DNA of 39,184 nucleotides from Paludibacteraceae bacterium (GCA_024401555.1 JAKSKV010000030.1:1-39184), one strand, 5' to 3'; positions 23,263-31,942 are shown, counted from the first letter of the stretch. The notes: a model not told the origin generated them from the letters alone. Translations and numbers: made by a program.

Positions 23263-23535
23263 ATGAAAGCAAAAATATTAAAAACAGTTAGGAAAAAAGC
23301 AAGGAATACCGCACGAATAGAATCAATATCTTGGGAATATAATCCTTGGCGTATTACAGGTTATTCTGCGAGTGTTGGTTATGGAAGTAAAGAAGATGAA
23401 AGAGATTATAAAGACATACTATCGTATGGTATGACAAGTAAAGAGTTCGACAGGCTCGTAGAGATAAGATATTGGGAATTACATCGAACCGAATATCTCA
23501 ATAAATACAATCACAAACGCCAAATTAGGTGTTGA
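23263..23535 (+). CDS. Hypothetical basic protein, last early gene
   Basis: 90 residues, strongly basic at both ends (KAKILKTVRKKARNTAR and YNHKRQIRC), with a Tyr/Trp-rich middle. More AT-rich than average here. It is followed by a strong terminator. Not recognised. Confidence 0.65.
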   Translation: MKAKILKTVRKKARNTARIESISWEYNPWRITGYSASVGYGSKEDERDYKDILSYGMTSKEFDRLVEIRYWELHRTEYLNKYNHKRQIRC

Positions 23536-23578
23536 TAGCACCAATTTCGTGTTTTTAAAGAAAAAAAATTAATATTCG

Positions 23579-23616
23579 GGCGGTGCATCGGGCGAAACCG
23601 ATACACCGCCTTTTGT
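23579..23616 (+). terminator. Strong terminator ending the early region
   Basis: GGCGGTG (23579-23585) with CACCGCC (23604-23610), and ATCGG (23587-23591) with CCGAT (23598-23602), separated by one mismatch; a T run follows. Confidence 0.85.
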
Positions 23617-23712
23617 ATTTCCTATCCGAAAAACAAACGAAATACAAAAGAATATAATGCGAAAATGTATAAAAAATCGAAAAATTGCGAAAAATCAAAG
23701 AAACGATTTTTG

Positions 23713-23744
23713 TTTGTTTTTCAAATCCTTTTTGTACTACTTTG
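23713..23744 (+). promoter_or_regulatory. Candidate late promoter
   Basis: TTTG at 23713-23716 and, about 21 nt on, TACTACTTTG (23735-23744), an imperfect TAnnTTTG. It is the only promoter-like site between the early terminator and the first late gene at 23793. Confidence 0.4.
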
Positions 23745-23792
23745 TTTTTGTTGTAAGACACTGATTTATAAAACAATATCACAAGCAAAAAG

Positions 23793-25604
23793 ATGGTTGA
23801 AACGAATATAAACATCGCTGACGAAAAGAACAGACAGGCGGGAGGAGGAAAGACAACCGCTGATAATTTCTCTTCGCAGGATGGTAGTGTAGTGATCGTG
23901 CAGGATGGAGAAGTCATTGACCTGTCAGTACCTGTTGTAACGGAAGAGAGAGACGGATTGGAGACATCGCTCGACAAGCGGTTGGCAGACCATTCGTACA
24001 ACAATATTATGATTTTGGAGCAGACATTCGAAACACCCGAAGAGGCTAGTGCCTTCCTGTGTTCGAAAGACCCTCAATACTACCCTGTCGCAGGTCAAAT
24101 GATGCAGTATTCCGACCGCAACGGAAACTTGCATTTGGTGCGGTTCAACGGCTCTTACATCATCGACCGCACAGGCAGGAAATCATCTTGGGGAGACATC
24201 GTGTTCGACAAAAGGAATAATTGCTACCTGTTGTTCGAAAAGGTTACGGCAAGTTCGTTGCGGTTCGCTCGTTGCTACAACTCGCCTTATTGGACTATCA
24301 ATAACCATTCAGCCTCCTATAAGTATTGGAGATTCATCGGAACGAATAATATCGGTTCGATTGTTATGACAGGGAACGATTCTAATGTTATGGCTCTCAC
24401 GAGAGACGGAGGAAATACATTCACGGAGATGCCAACGATGCGTAGCGGTTATCATTGGAGTATCAAGGAGGCAAGGAAATACCTTCAACCTTATGAGACA
24501 TTCATTGATGTTGTTACTAAAAGTTACTCTTTCTCTTCGAACACAACAAGTTGGATTGACCAATACATCTTCGATGCGAACGGAAATTTTCTAGGGCAAC
24601 AAAACCTACAAACGATTCCAAGCACAAGAACTATGGCAGGCGGAATCCGTATCGCAAAATTATGCGATGCGGAGTTTGTCCGCAACGATAATGGTAGTTA
24701 TAGTTTTTATGTCATTTTCCAAGATTTGCAGAACAACCGATATTTGACCGATTTGGAGAATCGTGTCTTGCGTATCGATGGAGGCTACAATGTAACATAC
24801 ACCGACAACGGAGAGTTATTAGTCTATCCGAACGAGGCTGACAGGGCGGGTGCGATGAACTCTTACCGCATCAGCACCGACTTTGAAATATTGGAGACCT
24901 ATCCGAATTGCCACTCTCTCGTCTATACCGACAAGGGTATCGTGGAAATTAGACACGATTCAATCAAGGTGGACGGAGTTGATGTGGAGATTCCTGTCCC
25001 GCTTGGTAATATGATGCTCACATCGGGTGCGTGGAACGGAAAGAACAATGTGATGGTAATCACAGGAACGCACGAAGATATTGACAACAAGGGCAATTAC
25101 GGATTCCTCATCGACCTAACAACGAAAAAGATTGTCAATACGGAGAAATGGGAGGAGATTCCTGTCATTCCCGATGGCATTGAGGGTTTGATTTCCGTTA
25201 AGGGCAACAAGATTTATGAGGCAAAATTCGGAGACAAGTTGCGTTATGAAAACGGCTCTCTCAATGTCGATTATAGCGACAGGATCGAAGAATATAAGAA
25301 CTACCGAATGACCGCATACGGCAACAAGGAACACTTTGAGTTGTGGTCTATCTCCGCAAGGCAATACCTTTTGGAAGGTCAGTTGGTCTATTCGGACGAA
25401 TCCTGCACCGAGGTTGCGGGAACCATCACACGAATCGGATCACTGAACAATCCGAACGATGTCTATGTGCAATTTGCGGGTTCGCAAAATATGGAACTAT
25501 ACCTCTTCCACGAATCCAAAGTGCCTAACACCATTGCGACAACAAAGGCTTTGATGGAGTTAAAGGACAAGTTGCAGGAATTAGAAAACAAAATCAATAA
25601 ATAA
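23793..25604 (+). CDS. Candidate receptor-binding spike with Asp-box
   Basis: 603 residues, the longest late protein. Residues 1-60 are low-complexity. The body is beta-rich with an Asp-box (LTRDGGNTF at 202-210), as in BNR/sialidase-type propellers, and many repeated strand-turn units. The end is a coiled coil (LMELKDKLQELENKI). First gene after the early/late boundary. The long beta body with a terminal coiled coil suits a trimeric or vertex spike that binds the host surface. AGGGKTT near residue 16 is not a credible P-loop. No enzymatic residues can be assigned. Confidence 0.75.
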   Translation: MVETNINIADEKNRQAGGGKTTADNFSSQDGSVVIVQDGEVIDLSVPVVTEERDGLETSLDKRLADHSYNNIMILEQTFETPEEASAFLCSKDPQYYPVAGQMMQYSDRNGNLHLVRFNGSYIIDRTGRKSSWGDIVFDKRNNCYLLFEKVTASSLRFARCYNSPYWTINNHSASYKYWRFIGTNNIGSIVMTGNDSNVMALTRDGGNTFTEMPTMRSGYHWSIKEARKYLQPYETFIDVVTKSYSFSSNTTSWIDQYIFDANGNFLGQQNLQTIPSTRTMAGGIRIAKLCDAEFVRNDNGSYSFYVIFQDLQNNRYLTDLENRVLRIDGGYNVTYTDNGELLVYPNEADRAGAMNSYRISTDFEILETYPNCHSLVYTDKGIVEIRHDSIKVDGVDVEIPVPLGNMMLTSGAWNGKNNVMVITGTHEDIDNKGNYGFLIDLTTKKIVNTEKWEEIPVIPDGIEGLISVKGNKIYEAKFGDKLRYENGSLNVDYSDRIEEYKNYRMTAYGNKEHFELWSISARQYLLEGQLVYSDESCTEVAGTITRIGSLNNPNDVYVQFAGSQNMELYLFHESKVPNTIATTKALMELKDKLQELENKINK

Positions 25605-25632
25605 CTAAAATCAAACAACAAACAAAACTATT

Positions 25633-26589
25633 ATGAGTGTTTCAAAAGCAATCAAACAGGTTCTTTCAATCGTAAAGCAGATGCGTGATGCGTTGCTCGG
25701 AAAGAAGGTTTACAAGAGTTTCAAAGTGACGAACATTAAGGTAACTGATGTGTTCGCACAAATCTTTCAATTACTTAACCCCGATAAGCCGTTCACATTG
25801 ACGGACTATAATGTTTTGGGGTATTTCCCCGACGAAACACATTTCAATGGTCTATGTATTGAAATTTGTATTCCTCCGCAACAATTCGACATTCTACCGC
25901 AAGGAGGAGTATTTCGTATTCCCGCTCCATTGCTTTTTATTTTTACCGATGGAAAAACAACAAAGATAGAAATAACCGATGATTACATTGCGTCTTTGAT
26001 TTCAGTTAAGGAATCTCCTTGGGAGTGGGCAGGTTCTAGTGAGTTGTTCTTCGGAGAAATCGACTTGACTGACGTAATAGCAGTCGCAGGGGAATTTGAA
26101 TACAAGCAATTACCCGACTATGTGTGCGAAATTGAGATTGTAGAAAGTGTCACAAGAGATAGTACAGGATATGCACCTAGATGTCAAGACGGAATCAAAC
26201 CTCAATTCTCATCCATTTTGGATAACAACAATAGAATCGGAAGGTCGGTAATGATTTTGGGAACCGATGGAGAAATCAAATTGGGTTCTCCTGTTTACAA
26301 CAACACAAGAGAAGAACAAGGTATAATCGTTCCTCGTTACGAATTGGAGATTGAACAGGGAGAATACGCAGTCGTTTTGGATGTGGTTGTCGATGATGTC
26401 CAAAAATTATACATTATGGCAGGAACTGATATGGACTATTACACCGAATGGGTAAAAAAGCACCAAATCTCATCTTGCGTATTCAGCGGAGCAGGACAAG
26501 CGACTTTGAGCAGATTCAGCGGTAGCAAAGGAATCTTGAATTTGGTAATCGGAATATTTGCACCACAAACCTCTCCTGCAAATGAGTAA
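25633..26589 (+). CDS. Beta-rich virion protein with N-terminal anchor helix
   Basis: 318 residues. An amphipathic helix (SVSKAIKQVLSIVKQMRDAL) precedes a mostly beta body. The N-terminal helix resembles that of the protein at 26816 (KIIKQGVDKIIDIL), so the two may dock to the same site. It is AT-richer than its neighbours and may be a variable host-range protein. Not recognised. Confidence 0.75.
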   Translation: MSVSKAIKQVLSIVKQMRDALLGKKVYKSFKVTNIKVTDVFAQIFQLLNPDKPFTLTDYNVLGYFPDETHFNGLCIEICIPPQQFDILPQGGVFRIPAPLLFIFTDGKTTKIEITDDYIASLISVKESPWEWAGSSELFFGEIDLTDVIAVAGEFEYKQLPDYVCEIEIVESVTRDSTGYAPRCQDGIKPQFSSILDNNNRIGRSVMILGTDGEIKLGSPVYNNTREEQGIIVPRYELEIEQGEYAVVLDVVVDDVQKLYIMAGTDMDYYTEWVKKHQISSCVFSGAGQATLSRFSGSKGILNLVIGIFAPQTSPANE

Positions 26590-26806
26590 CCTATTATCAC
26601 AACAAGACAAGCAAAAGCACTTTATCGTAGGTGCTTTGCTTGGCTTTGTTTCAATCCTACTTGCGATAGCGGGGGGATTGTATAAGGAAATCAAAGACAA
26701 GTCACAGGGCGGTAAGTTCGACCCGCAAGACCTACTCGCAACTATTTTGGGTGGTTTGGTCGGACAGGCGGTTTCGCTCATCATCTTTTTGTTAATCTTT
26801 TTATAA
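26582..26806 (+). CDS. Two-segment small membrane protein (YfiM-like short form)
   Basis: 74 residues from the ATG at 26582, overlapping the previous stop. Two hydrophobic segments (FIVGALLGFVSILLAIAGG and LGGLVGQAVSLIIFLLIFL) flank KEIKDKSQGGKFDPQDLLAT. I recall similar short proteins with DKQKHF and this loop in Bacteroides phages, annotated as YfiM/DUF2279-like. A holin or membrane-organising role is possible. Confidence 0.75.
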   Translation: MSNLLSQQDKQKHFIVGALLGFVSILLAIAGGLYKEIKDKSQGGKFDPQDLLATILGGLVGQAVSLIIFLLIFL

Positions 26807-26815
26807 TCATTCAGT

Positions 26816-27268
26816 ATGGCACTAGGTAAAGACACAAAAATTATCAAACAGGGAGTTGATAAAATCATTGACATTCTAGAAGGTGGCGGTAGCGGAGAAA
26901 TTGCAGAGGTAAAGAAAGTTATTTTTTGTGAGATTGGCGATAATGTACTAGAAGATACTGAACCAATCATACAGGAAGGTGTAAAGGTTTTCGTAGGAAA
27001 TGGTCGTTATCAATTTAATCGAAATGGATTGGAAGTAATTCTATTGACCGAAGATGATTATGTACACGAAAATCTAGATAATGTTGCGGGAATTGTCGAG
27101 GTTAGAGCAGGAGAATTTTCATCGAAAATTTTGAAAAACATCGGTATAACTATTACTTCTTTCGAAGGAGGTATGATGAAAATTCATTGTTTGAAAAGAT
27201 TAGAAGAAGGCAACCCCGATTCCGTTAATTTCGTAGTTGAGATTGAATGTGCTAGCAGAGTAGAATAA
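26816..27268 (+). CDS. Beta-rich virion-region protein with anchor helix
   Basis: 150 residues. The N-terminal amphipathic helix TKIIKQGVDKIIDILEGG resembles that of the 318-aa protein. A Gly linker and a beta domain (VKKVIFCEIG ... VNFVVEIECASR) follow. AT-rich like the 318-aa gene. Possibly a second spike or a vertex component. Not recognised. Confidence 0.72.
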   Translation: MALGKDTKIIKQGVDKIIDILEGGGSGEIAEVKKVIFCEIGDNVLEDTEPIIQEGVKVFVGNGRYQFNRNGLEVILLTEDDYVHENLDNVAGIVEVRAGEFSSKILKNIGITITSFEGGMMKIHCLKRLEEGNPDSVNFVVEIECASRVE

Positions 27269-27282
27269 TAATTAATAATATT

Positions 27283-27699
27283 ATGGTAAAAGTAGGAATG
27301 ACTTTGAGGCAATGCGTGGATCACGCCAACCTTATGCCCACAATGGGTACTTTGAAACAAGTGAGCGAGGCGAAGGCTCTTCGCTTTAAGTTTATCGACC
27401 GATTCTCCCCTGCGGAGATGGAGAGATTCGGAATCACGAAGGACGAACGGACAGGACGATATTTCGTGGACGATGCGAACGCACCGAAGGGTGTAGATGT
27501 GACTTTGGAGGACAACGAGGTAAAGTATTTCCAAAATTTCATCGACACATTGGATGCGTTAAAGATGGTGTCAATCGGAAATGTGGACCTCTACAACAAG
27601 GTTAAGGGTATCGTTGTCGAGGAAGAGGTAAAGGCAGATGCAGGTGCAGACGAAACACAACAACCCGCAGACGAGCCTGTTGTGAACGGATATGAATAG
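27283..27699 (+). CDS. Hypothetical 138-aa late protein
   Basis: 138 residues, mixed fold, with ALRFKFIDRFSPAEMERFGI and a disordered acidic, Gln/Pro-rich tail (GADETQQPADEPVVNGYE). No membrane segment. The next small gene overlaps its stop by 8 nt. Not recognised. Confidence 0.72.
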   Translation: MVKVGMTLRQCVDHANLMPTMGTLKQVSEAKALRFKFIDRFSPAEMERFGITKDERTGRYFVDDANAPKGVDVTLEDNEVKYFQNFIDTLDALKMVSIGNVDLYNKVKGIVVEEEVKADAGADETQQPADEPVVNGYE

Positions 27700-27862
27700 G
27701 AATATATTGAGAGGTTTTCTGCTCGGTTGTGCCTGTGTGGTGTTCAGTATAACTTACTGCATCATTCTAGCATCACAAGAGAGTAAAGATACGATCCCAA
27801 CACTATTCGCAGGTGTGATCGGGCAGGTTCTCTCATCCTGCATCATCTACTTTTTCGGATAG
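27692..27862 (+). CDS. Small two-segment membrane protein (56 aa)
   Basis: 56 residues, starting MNRNILRGFLLGCACVVFSI. A second hydrophobic stretch (FAGVIGQVLSSCIIYFFG) ends the protein. It overlaps the previous gene by 8 nt and its stop lies in the stem of the following terminator. Layout, overlap and hydrophobicity support a real gene. Confidence 0.65.
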   Translation: MNRNILRGFLLGCACVVFSITYCIILASQESKDTIPTLFAGVIGQVLSSCIIYFFG

Positions 27863-27887
27863 GGTTTCGTTACCCTATCCTTTTTTT
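27857..27887 (+). terminator. Terminator after the first late block
   Basis: GGATAGGGT (27857-27865) pairs with ACCCTATCC (27872-27880), followed by seven T. Confidence 0.85.
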
Positions 27888-27955
27888 GTTTTCAATACCC
27901 GCATTGAGAACACCAATAGAAATACTAACATTCACAATCTAAATTCGCAACGCAA

Positions 27956-28324
27956 ATGAAAAACATATACCCGATGAAACTATACAAGCGGATTTTCAAG
28001 GAGATACTCAAATCGGTAAGCGAAGAGGTAGAGGTCGCTCCCGAAGAACTGATCACTAGCAAGAACGAGGATTGCTTTTGTGCGAGGATGGCGATGTGTC
28101 ATTGCCTGTCGGAACACATCACGGACGGAGAGATAAGCAGACTGACAGGAATGTCGCAACAGGTTGTGAGCAGAAATAAGATACTCTACCCGCAAAGGCA
28201 ACGGCAAAGCACCACGATACGCATCATCACACGCATCATCAAAGAGACGATAGACACGCACATTACCGCCTACAAACAATCCACAAACATCACGCAAACG
28301 GAAGGATCGCACCCCACAACATAA
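27956..28324 (+). CDS. HTH protein resembling DnaA C-terminal domain
   Basis: 122 residues. The segment from DCFCARMAMCHCLSEHITDG through EISRLTGMSQQVVSR has the helix order of DnaA domain IV/TrpR-like HTH modules (a helix with aR-A, then IS-LTG-S-Q-V). The C-terminal third is Thr/Ile-rich. A second ATG at 27974 is possible. It sits alone between two terminators and may regulate late genes or bind the genome. The DnaA link is a pattern judgement only. Confidence 0.6.
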   Translation: MKNIYPMKLYKRIFKEILKSVSEEVEVAPEELITSKNEDCFCARMAMCHCLSEHITDGEISRLTGMSQQVVSRNKILYPQRQRQSTTIRIITRIIKETIDTHITAYKQSTNITQTEGSHPTT

Positions 28325-28353
28325 GCCTGTCGGCACAAATCGGGCAAGGATAG

Positions 28354-28397
28354 ATTCGCGTCAATCCCAATATCGGGAGAAACGCGAATTTTTTTTA
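28354..28397 (+). terminator. Terminator just before the 28401 start codon
   Basis: ATTCGCGT (28354-28361) pairs with ACGCGAAT (28382-28389), with an inner CCC/GGG, then eight T. The next ATG is only a few bases further on, so the hairpin may attenuate or insulate that gene. Confidence 0.8.
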
Positions 28398-28400
28398 TTT

Positions 28401-29006
28401 ATGGACAACGAGAAAGTTTTTTGTTTTCCCTATTCGGACAGGGGAAATGACCTTGCAACGATGATGGCTTGCAACGGAGGAATGAACGGATGGCAAAACA
28501 ACCCATTCATCTACCTTGTGTGGATGAGTATGATGAACGGAGGCGGGTTCGGTGGTTTCAACGGAGCGGAGAATTTCAACTCCCGACAAATCTCCGCTTT
28601 GCAGGACACCATCAACACCAACCACAACAACGATTTCATTATGGGTGCGGTAAAGGAGAACGAGTGTAGCCTTAAAAACCTGCAAAATTCGGTCACTTGC
28701 TCAACATCGCAAATCCAAGAGCGATTGACCAACATCGCCAACGGAATCCAACAGGGATTCTCATCGGTCGCTTACGAAAGTCAAAAGCAAACCTGCGACA
28801 TCATCAATGCGGGTAAGGAGAACACGCAACGCATCATCGACACTCTCAACGGACATTGGAACTTGCAATTGTCACAGGCTTTGCAAGATACCAAGGGCGA
28901 GTTGTCGCAAGAGAGACAAAGTGCCTACATCATCAGCAGGTTAAGTCCATTGTTCGCAACTGCGACTGCGACAACCGCAAATGCGACACCTGTTGCGGGT
29001 GCTTAA
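28401..29006 (+). CDS. Gly/Asn/Met-rich then coiled-coil phage structural protein
   Basis: 201 residues. A Gly/Met/Asn-rich first 60 residues (MNGGGFGGFNGAENFN) is followed by long helices with QTCDIINAGKENTQRIIDTL and a final SQERQSAYIISRLSP. This pattern is familiar from abundant but uncharacterised proteins near capsid genes in many gut phages (from memory). It probably is a virion or scaffold-like component. The hydrophobic stretch near residues 35-50 is short. Confidence 0.72.
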   Translation: MDNEKVFCFPYSDRGNDLATMMACNGGMNGWQNNPFIYLVWMSMMNGGGFGGFNGAENFNSRQISALQDTINTNHNNDFIMGAVKENECSLKNLQNSVTCSTSQIQERLTNIANGIQQGFSSVAYESQKQTCDIINAGKENTQRIIDTLNGHWNLQLSQALQDTKGELSQERQSAYIISRLSPLFATATATTANATPVAGA

Positions 29007-29021
29007 AATCGTTTTTTTTCG

Positions 29022-29048
29022 GGGGTGGCGAATCGCTACCCCTTTTTT
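29022..29048 (+). terminator. Terminator with 3-nt loop
   Basis: GGGGTGGCG (29022-29030), AAT, CGCTACCCC (29034-29042), then six T. Confidence 0.85.
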
Positions 29049-29079
29049 CATTAATCATTAACTAAAAACGAACTGAATT

Positions 29080-29535
29080 ATGTTATTCAAGGATTTGAAA
29101 GGCGGGTCTCCGCTTTATGTTTTGGACGCAAAGACGATAACCGCATCCGTTATCGAGGCTCAATCGGTGTCAAAGCCGTATTTCTCCGCAAACTTCGGTA
29201 TGCCGACAATGGTTGTGGACATCATCGCACAGGTGGATGGAAAACCACGAACCTACACATTCAAGCAGGACACCGATATGGGATTCGACAATGCCAACTA
29301 CCAAGTGATCGCAACCGACAGGGAAACTATTGTGCGAGAATTGGAGAATATGAAGGGTAAGAGCGAACAGGCTCTCAAACAGGTGGAGTTCCACGAGGCT
29401 ATCATCGAGCGGTGCAACGAGGAGTTGGAGAGATTCAAGACCGCACCCGCAACCGAACCCGAACCTGTTACCGCAATCGAGGAAAAACCGCAACCTAAAC
29501 AGGGATTCGGAGGCATCCGAATGTACGGATTCTAA
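29080..29535 (+). CDS. Hypothetical small virion-region protein
   Basis: 151 residues. A beta-rich N-terminal domain (DLKGGSPLYVLDAKTITASV) is followed by a coiled coil (ELENMKGKSEQALKQVEFHE) and a Pro/Glu-rich tail ending GFGGIRMYGF. I recall proteins of this shape in Bacteroides phages next to the Gly/Asn-rich protein, without known function. Its own terminator follows at once. Confidence 0.72.
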   Translation: MLFKDLKGGSPLYVLDAKTITASVIEAQSVSKPYFSANFGMPTMVVDIIAQVDGKPRTYTFKQDTDMGFDNANYQVIATDRETIVRELENMKGKSEQALKQVEFHEAIIERCNEELERFKTAPATEPEPVTAIEEKPQPKQGFGGIRMYGF

Positions 29536-29550
29536 CCTAGAAACAAAAAA

Positions 29551-29577
29551 AGCGGGAGTTCCCTTCCCGCTTTCTCT
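29551..29577 (+). terminator. Terminator flanked by A and T runs
   Basis: AGCGGGA (29551-29557) pairs with TCCCGCT (29565-29571); T-rich on the 3' side and a run of A on the 5' side. Confidence 0.75.
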
Positions 29578-29658
29578 CACAACTACCCTCACAGGCGGTT
29601 GTATGAGCAAATGCTTTACTCTCTTTTTTCTTGAAATTTTATGTATTCGACCACAAAT

Positions 29659-29811
29659 ATGGAGAATTTAAGCCAAAACAACACCGAAAACCGCAAGGAA
29701 TGTTGCGGTAACTGCGACACCTGTTTGTATTGCCGAAACCGAAAATACAAATCGGATAAAAGTAAATACAAAAAAATACAAACGGAAAACGCAACAAAAC
29801 CAAGAAAATAA
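29659..29811 (+). CDS. Zinc-knuckle-like microprotein (50 aa)
   Basis: 50 residues. KECCGNCDTCLYC has cysteines spaced two residues apart, as in small zinc ribbons; a basic, Lys-rich tail follows. It lies in an otherwise empty 350-nt stretch between a terminator and the 356-aa gene. The dense cysteine pattern argues against chance. It may bind nucleic acid. Confidence 0.5.
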   Translation: MENLSQNNTENRKECCGNCDTCLYCRNRKYKSDKSKYKKIQTENATKPRK

Positions 29812-29889
29812 AAGAATAGTCAAGTAATAGTTTTTCGCTTTGAAATACAAACTACTTAATAGTCAATTTGTTATCAAAGAATAAAGGGA

Positions 29890-30960
29890 ATGAAAAAAGG
29901 CACAAAAATAGGCTTGGCGGTAGGATTCATTGGAATCGGAGGTTTCCTCATTTGGAACACGATTTCAAGGGCGAAGAATTTCGCGAACAACCTCGTTGTC
30001 ACTCCTATGTGGTACGGCAAACCGAAGGATATGCAGGTATCTATGCAGGGAGTGAAATTGCCTTTGGCGGTTGATTTCGTGAATCGTAGCGATTTCAGTG
30101 TCAGTGTCCGTCTTAATTCGTTCGATGTTGTCAATTCAGCGGGTAAGGTTATCGCAAATAACACATCAGCGACCAATACAATAACCATTCCCGCTAACGG
30201 AACAGGAAGGATGCCTGTCGATGTTTGGATTCCGATAGCGACATTAGCGACAATCATCGTTTCAGCGGTTCAGTCTATCGCTAACGGAGACATCGAAATC
30301 ATCCAAAACAAGTGCAAGGAATTGGTGGACGGATGCACGATGAAATTCGGATTGACAATCAACAACATCGCAAATGTTGCGTTGAGTGTTGTTTTGGACG
30401 AGAAGGAAGAGATTCCTGTCGAGCAACCTGTCAGCGGTTTGGGTTTGGTCGCGAAAACTCAACGGAGAATCGGATCAATACAAGACTACATCGACCTCAT
30501 TCCGAGCGAGAGCAAGTTACTTCGCAACGATGATTACATACAAAGCAATGTATCGCCCGAAGAGACCGCATCGTTCATACGCAAGATGGCGATAAAATAC
30601 CGCAAGGACACCGAGCAACTAGCCTATGCGTTGGAGCGGAACACAATCGAAGAGACGGTGCAGGCTATCTTCGATTTCGTCTACTCGTACATCAAGTACG
30701 AAGAGGACGCACCCGACAGAGAACAGGTTCGGAGACCATTGCGTACACTTTATGAACAAAAGGGCGATTGCGACTGCTACGCAATGTTGATTGCGTCAAT
30801 TTGCGAGAACCTAGACCTCAATTACAAGTTGCGTATTGCCGAGTACAACAACCGAGGCTATTACCAACACATCTACTGCATTGTCGAGGGTTACACCTGC
30901 GACCCTGTGTTGGACACTTGTTTTGAGGAGAAGAGACCAACCAAGAAAAAAGATTTTTAA
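29890..30960 (+). CDS. Membrane protein with LEA-like and transglutaminase-like domains
   Basis: 356 residues. A membrane segment (about 6-22) is followed by a beta-sandwich region (about 45-170) reminiscent of LEA14/WHy domains. PVSGLG occurs at 180-185 with QRRI at 191-194. A transglutaminase-like domain (about 215-342) follows with C294 (KGDCDCYAML), H327 (YYQHIYCIVEG) and D338 (CDPVLD) as the likely triad. Such domains act as proteases, amidases or cross-linkers. In a virion membrane it could process or cross-link structural proteins or attack peptidoglycan during entry. The reaction is not known. Confidence 0.78.
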   Translation: MKKGTKIGLAVGFIGIGGFLIWNTISRAKNFANNLVVTPMWYGKPKDMQVSMQGVKLPLAVDFVNRSDFSVSVRLNSFDVVNSAGKVIANNTSATNTITIPANGTGRMPVDVWIPIATLATIIVSAVQSIANGDIEIIQNKCKELVDGCTMKFGLTINNIANVALSVVLDEKEEIPVEQPVSGLGLVAKTQRRIGSIQDYIDLIPSESKLLRNDDYIQSNVSPEETASFIRKMAIKYRKDTEQLAYALERNTIEETVQAIFDFVYSYIKYEEDAPDREQVRRPLRTLYEQKGDCDCYAMLIASICENLDLNYKLRIAEYNNRGYYQHIYCIVEGYTCDPVLDTCFEEKRPTKKKDF

Positions 30961-30964
30961 AGAT

Positions 30965-31246
30965 ATGGCAGGATTCGGACTACAATTTTTGGACGGAGTT
31001 GGGGATGCGTACAACCAACCTGTTTTCCGCACATACGATTACGAAAATAGCGGTATGGTGCGATTCACTGACGGAGGTCAGTACAACCACGGAGAGAACG
31101 CATATTACGGACAAACGCAGGATTGCCGATGCGACTACCGCAACGAGGATGATTCCGACAAGACGAGCGGATTGCTCAAAGCACTAATCATCTTCGGAAT
31201 CGGAATGGTGGCGGGTCAAGGATTGAGAAAACTTTTCAAGGACTAA
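30965..31246 (+). CDS. Tail-anchored protein with YYGQ motif
   Basis: 93 residues from the ATG at 30965. A soluble Tyr/Asn/Asp-rich region with QYNHGENAYYGQTQDC precedes a C-terminal membrane segment (about 70-86). The motif is shared with the protein at 2945-3307. The start is 4 nt after the previous stop. Function unknown; virion membrane protein by context. Confidence 0.78.
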   Translation: MAGFGLQFLDGVGDAYNQPVFRTYDYENSGMVRFTDGGQYNHGENAYYGQTQDCRCDYRNEDDSDKTSGLLKALIIFGIGMVAGQGLRKLFKD

Positions 31247-31252
31247 CGAGAT

Positions 31253-31630
31253 ATGGCACAAAAGTATAAAGTAACAACGGAGACAACACCACTTCGTCTC
31301 CGCAGAGAGCCTAACGAGAAGGACGATAGCAACATCATCGCTAGAATCCCCAAAGATGCAATCGTAGAAGAGGCGGGATCGGGAGTTATCACACCTGTCG
31401 CAGGTTGGAAATACATCTCCTACAACGGACAATTCGGATGGGCATCGTCTCTATACCTCACACCTATCGACGAGAACGGCAACAAGACCGCAGAACCCGA
31501 CAAGTCAAACCCTGTCAAGGACGAGGACACATCGGGCAACGGAGACAAGAAAGAGCCGAACGGAAAGGCTTGGATGATTGCGGGTGCGGTCACAATGGCT
31601 ATCGGAGCGGTGCTGAACTTGGTTTTGTAA
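31253..31630 (+). CDS. Bacterial SH3 domain protein with C-terminal membrane anchor
   Basis: 125 residues. Residues 4-72 form a bacterial SH3 (SH3_3-like) domain: TTPLRLRREPN, WKYISYNGQFGWASSLYL. A disordered charged linker and one membrane segment (about 106-125) follow. Such SH3 domains bind peptidoglycan or peptides. A tail-anchored wall-binding protein suits attachment of a particle membrane to the cell wall, or assembly at the envelope. Confidence 0.82.
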   Translation: MAQKYKVTTETTPLRLRREPNEKDDSNIIARIPKDAIVEEAGSGVITPVAGWKYISYNGQFGWASSLYLTPIDENGNKTAEPDKSNPVKDEDTSGNGDKKEPNGKAWMIAGAVTMAIGAVLNLVL

Positions 31631-31664
31631 AAATCACATCAATAATTAAACAACATTATCAGTT

Positions 31665-31916
31665 ATGGCAGACACTAACACTAGCGATGAGAAAGGCTTT
31701 TTAGGTCTTTCAAAGACCGCACAAAAGTGGATTGGAATCGGTCTTTTGGTTGGAGGTTTGGGCATCGGCACTTACGCGATCGTGAAGAAGAGCAAGAGCA
31801 AGGATGGCAAATCACTCAACGGAGTTAAGAAGAGCAAGAAGAGAATCGGCAAGCACACATCGGGCAAGAAGAGCAAGAAGAGTAGCCGTGCGAAGTATCT
31901 TCTCAAAGGGTTTTAA
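31665..31916 (+). CDS. Single-segment membrane protein with basic tail
   Basis: 83 residues. One membrane segment (about 22-40) and a highly basic tail (KKSKKRIGKHTSGKKSKKSS). The basic end could bind the genome under a membrane. It shares an LNGV...KRIG pattern with the next protein (LNGV...QRRI). Probably a virion membrane protein. Confidence 0.78.
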   Translation: MADTNTSDEKGFLGLSKTAQKWIGIGLLVGGLGIGTYAIVKKSKSKDGKSLNGVKKSKKRIGKHTSGKKSKKSSRAKYLLKGF

Positions 31917-31942
31917 GTCGAACAATTAAAACAAATACTATT

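Noticed and set aside
23840-23870. P-loop-like AGGGKTT in the spike candidate, as a packaging ATPase
   Set aside because: It sits in a low-complexity N-terminus without flanking strand/helix or Walker B, followed by a beta-rich body.
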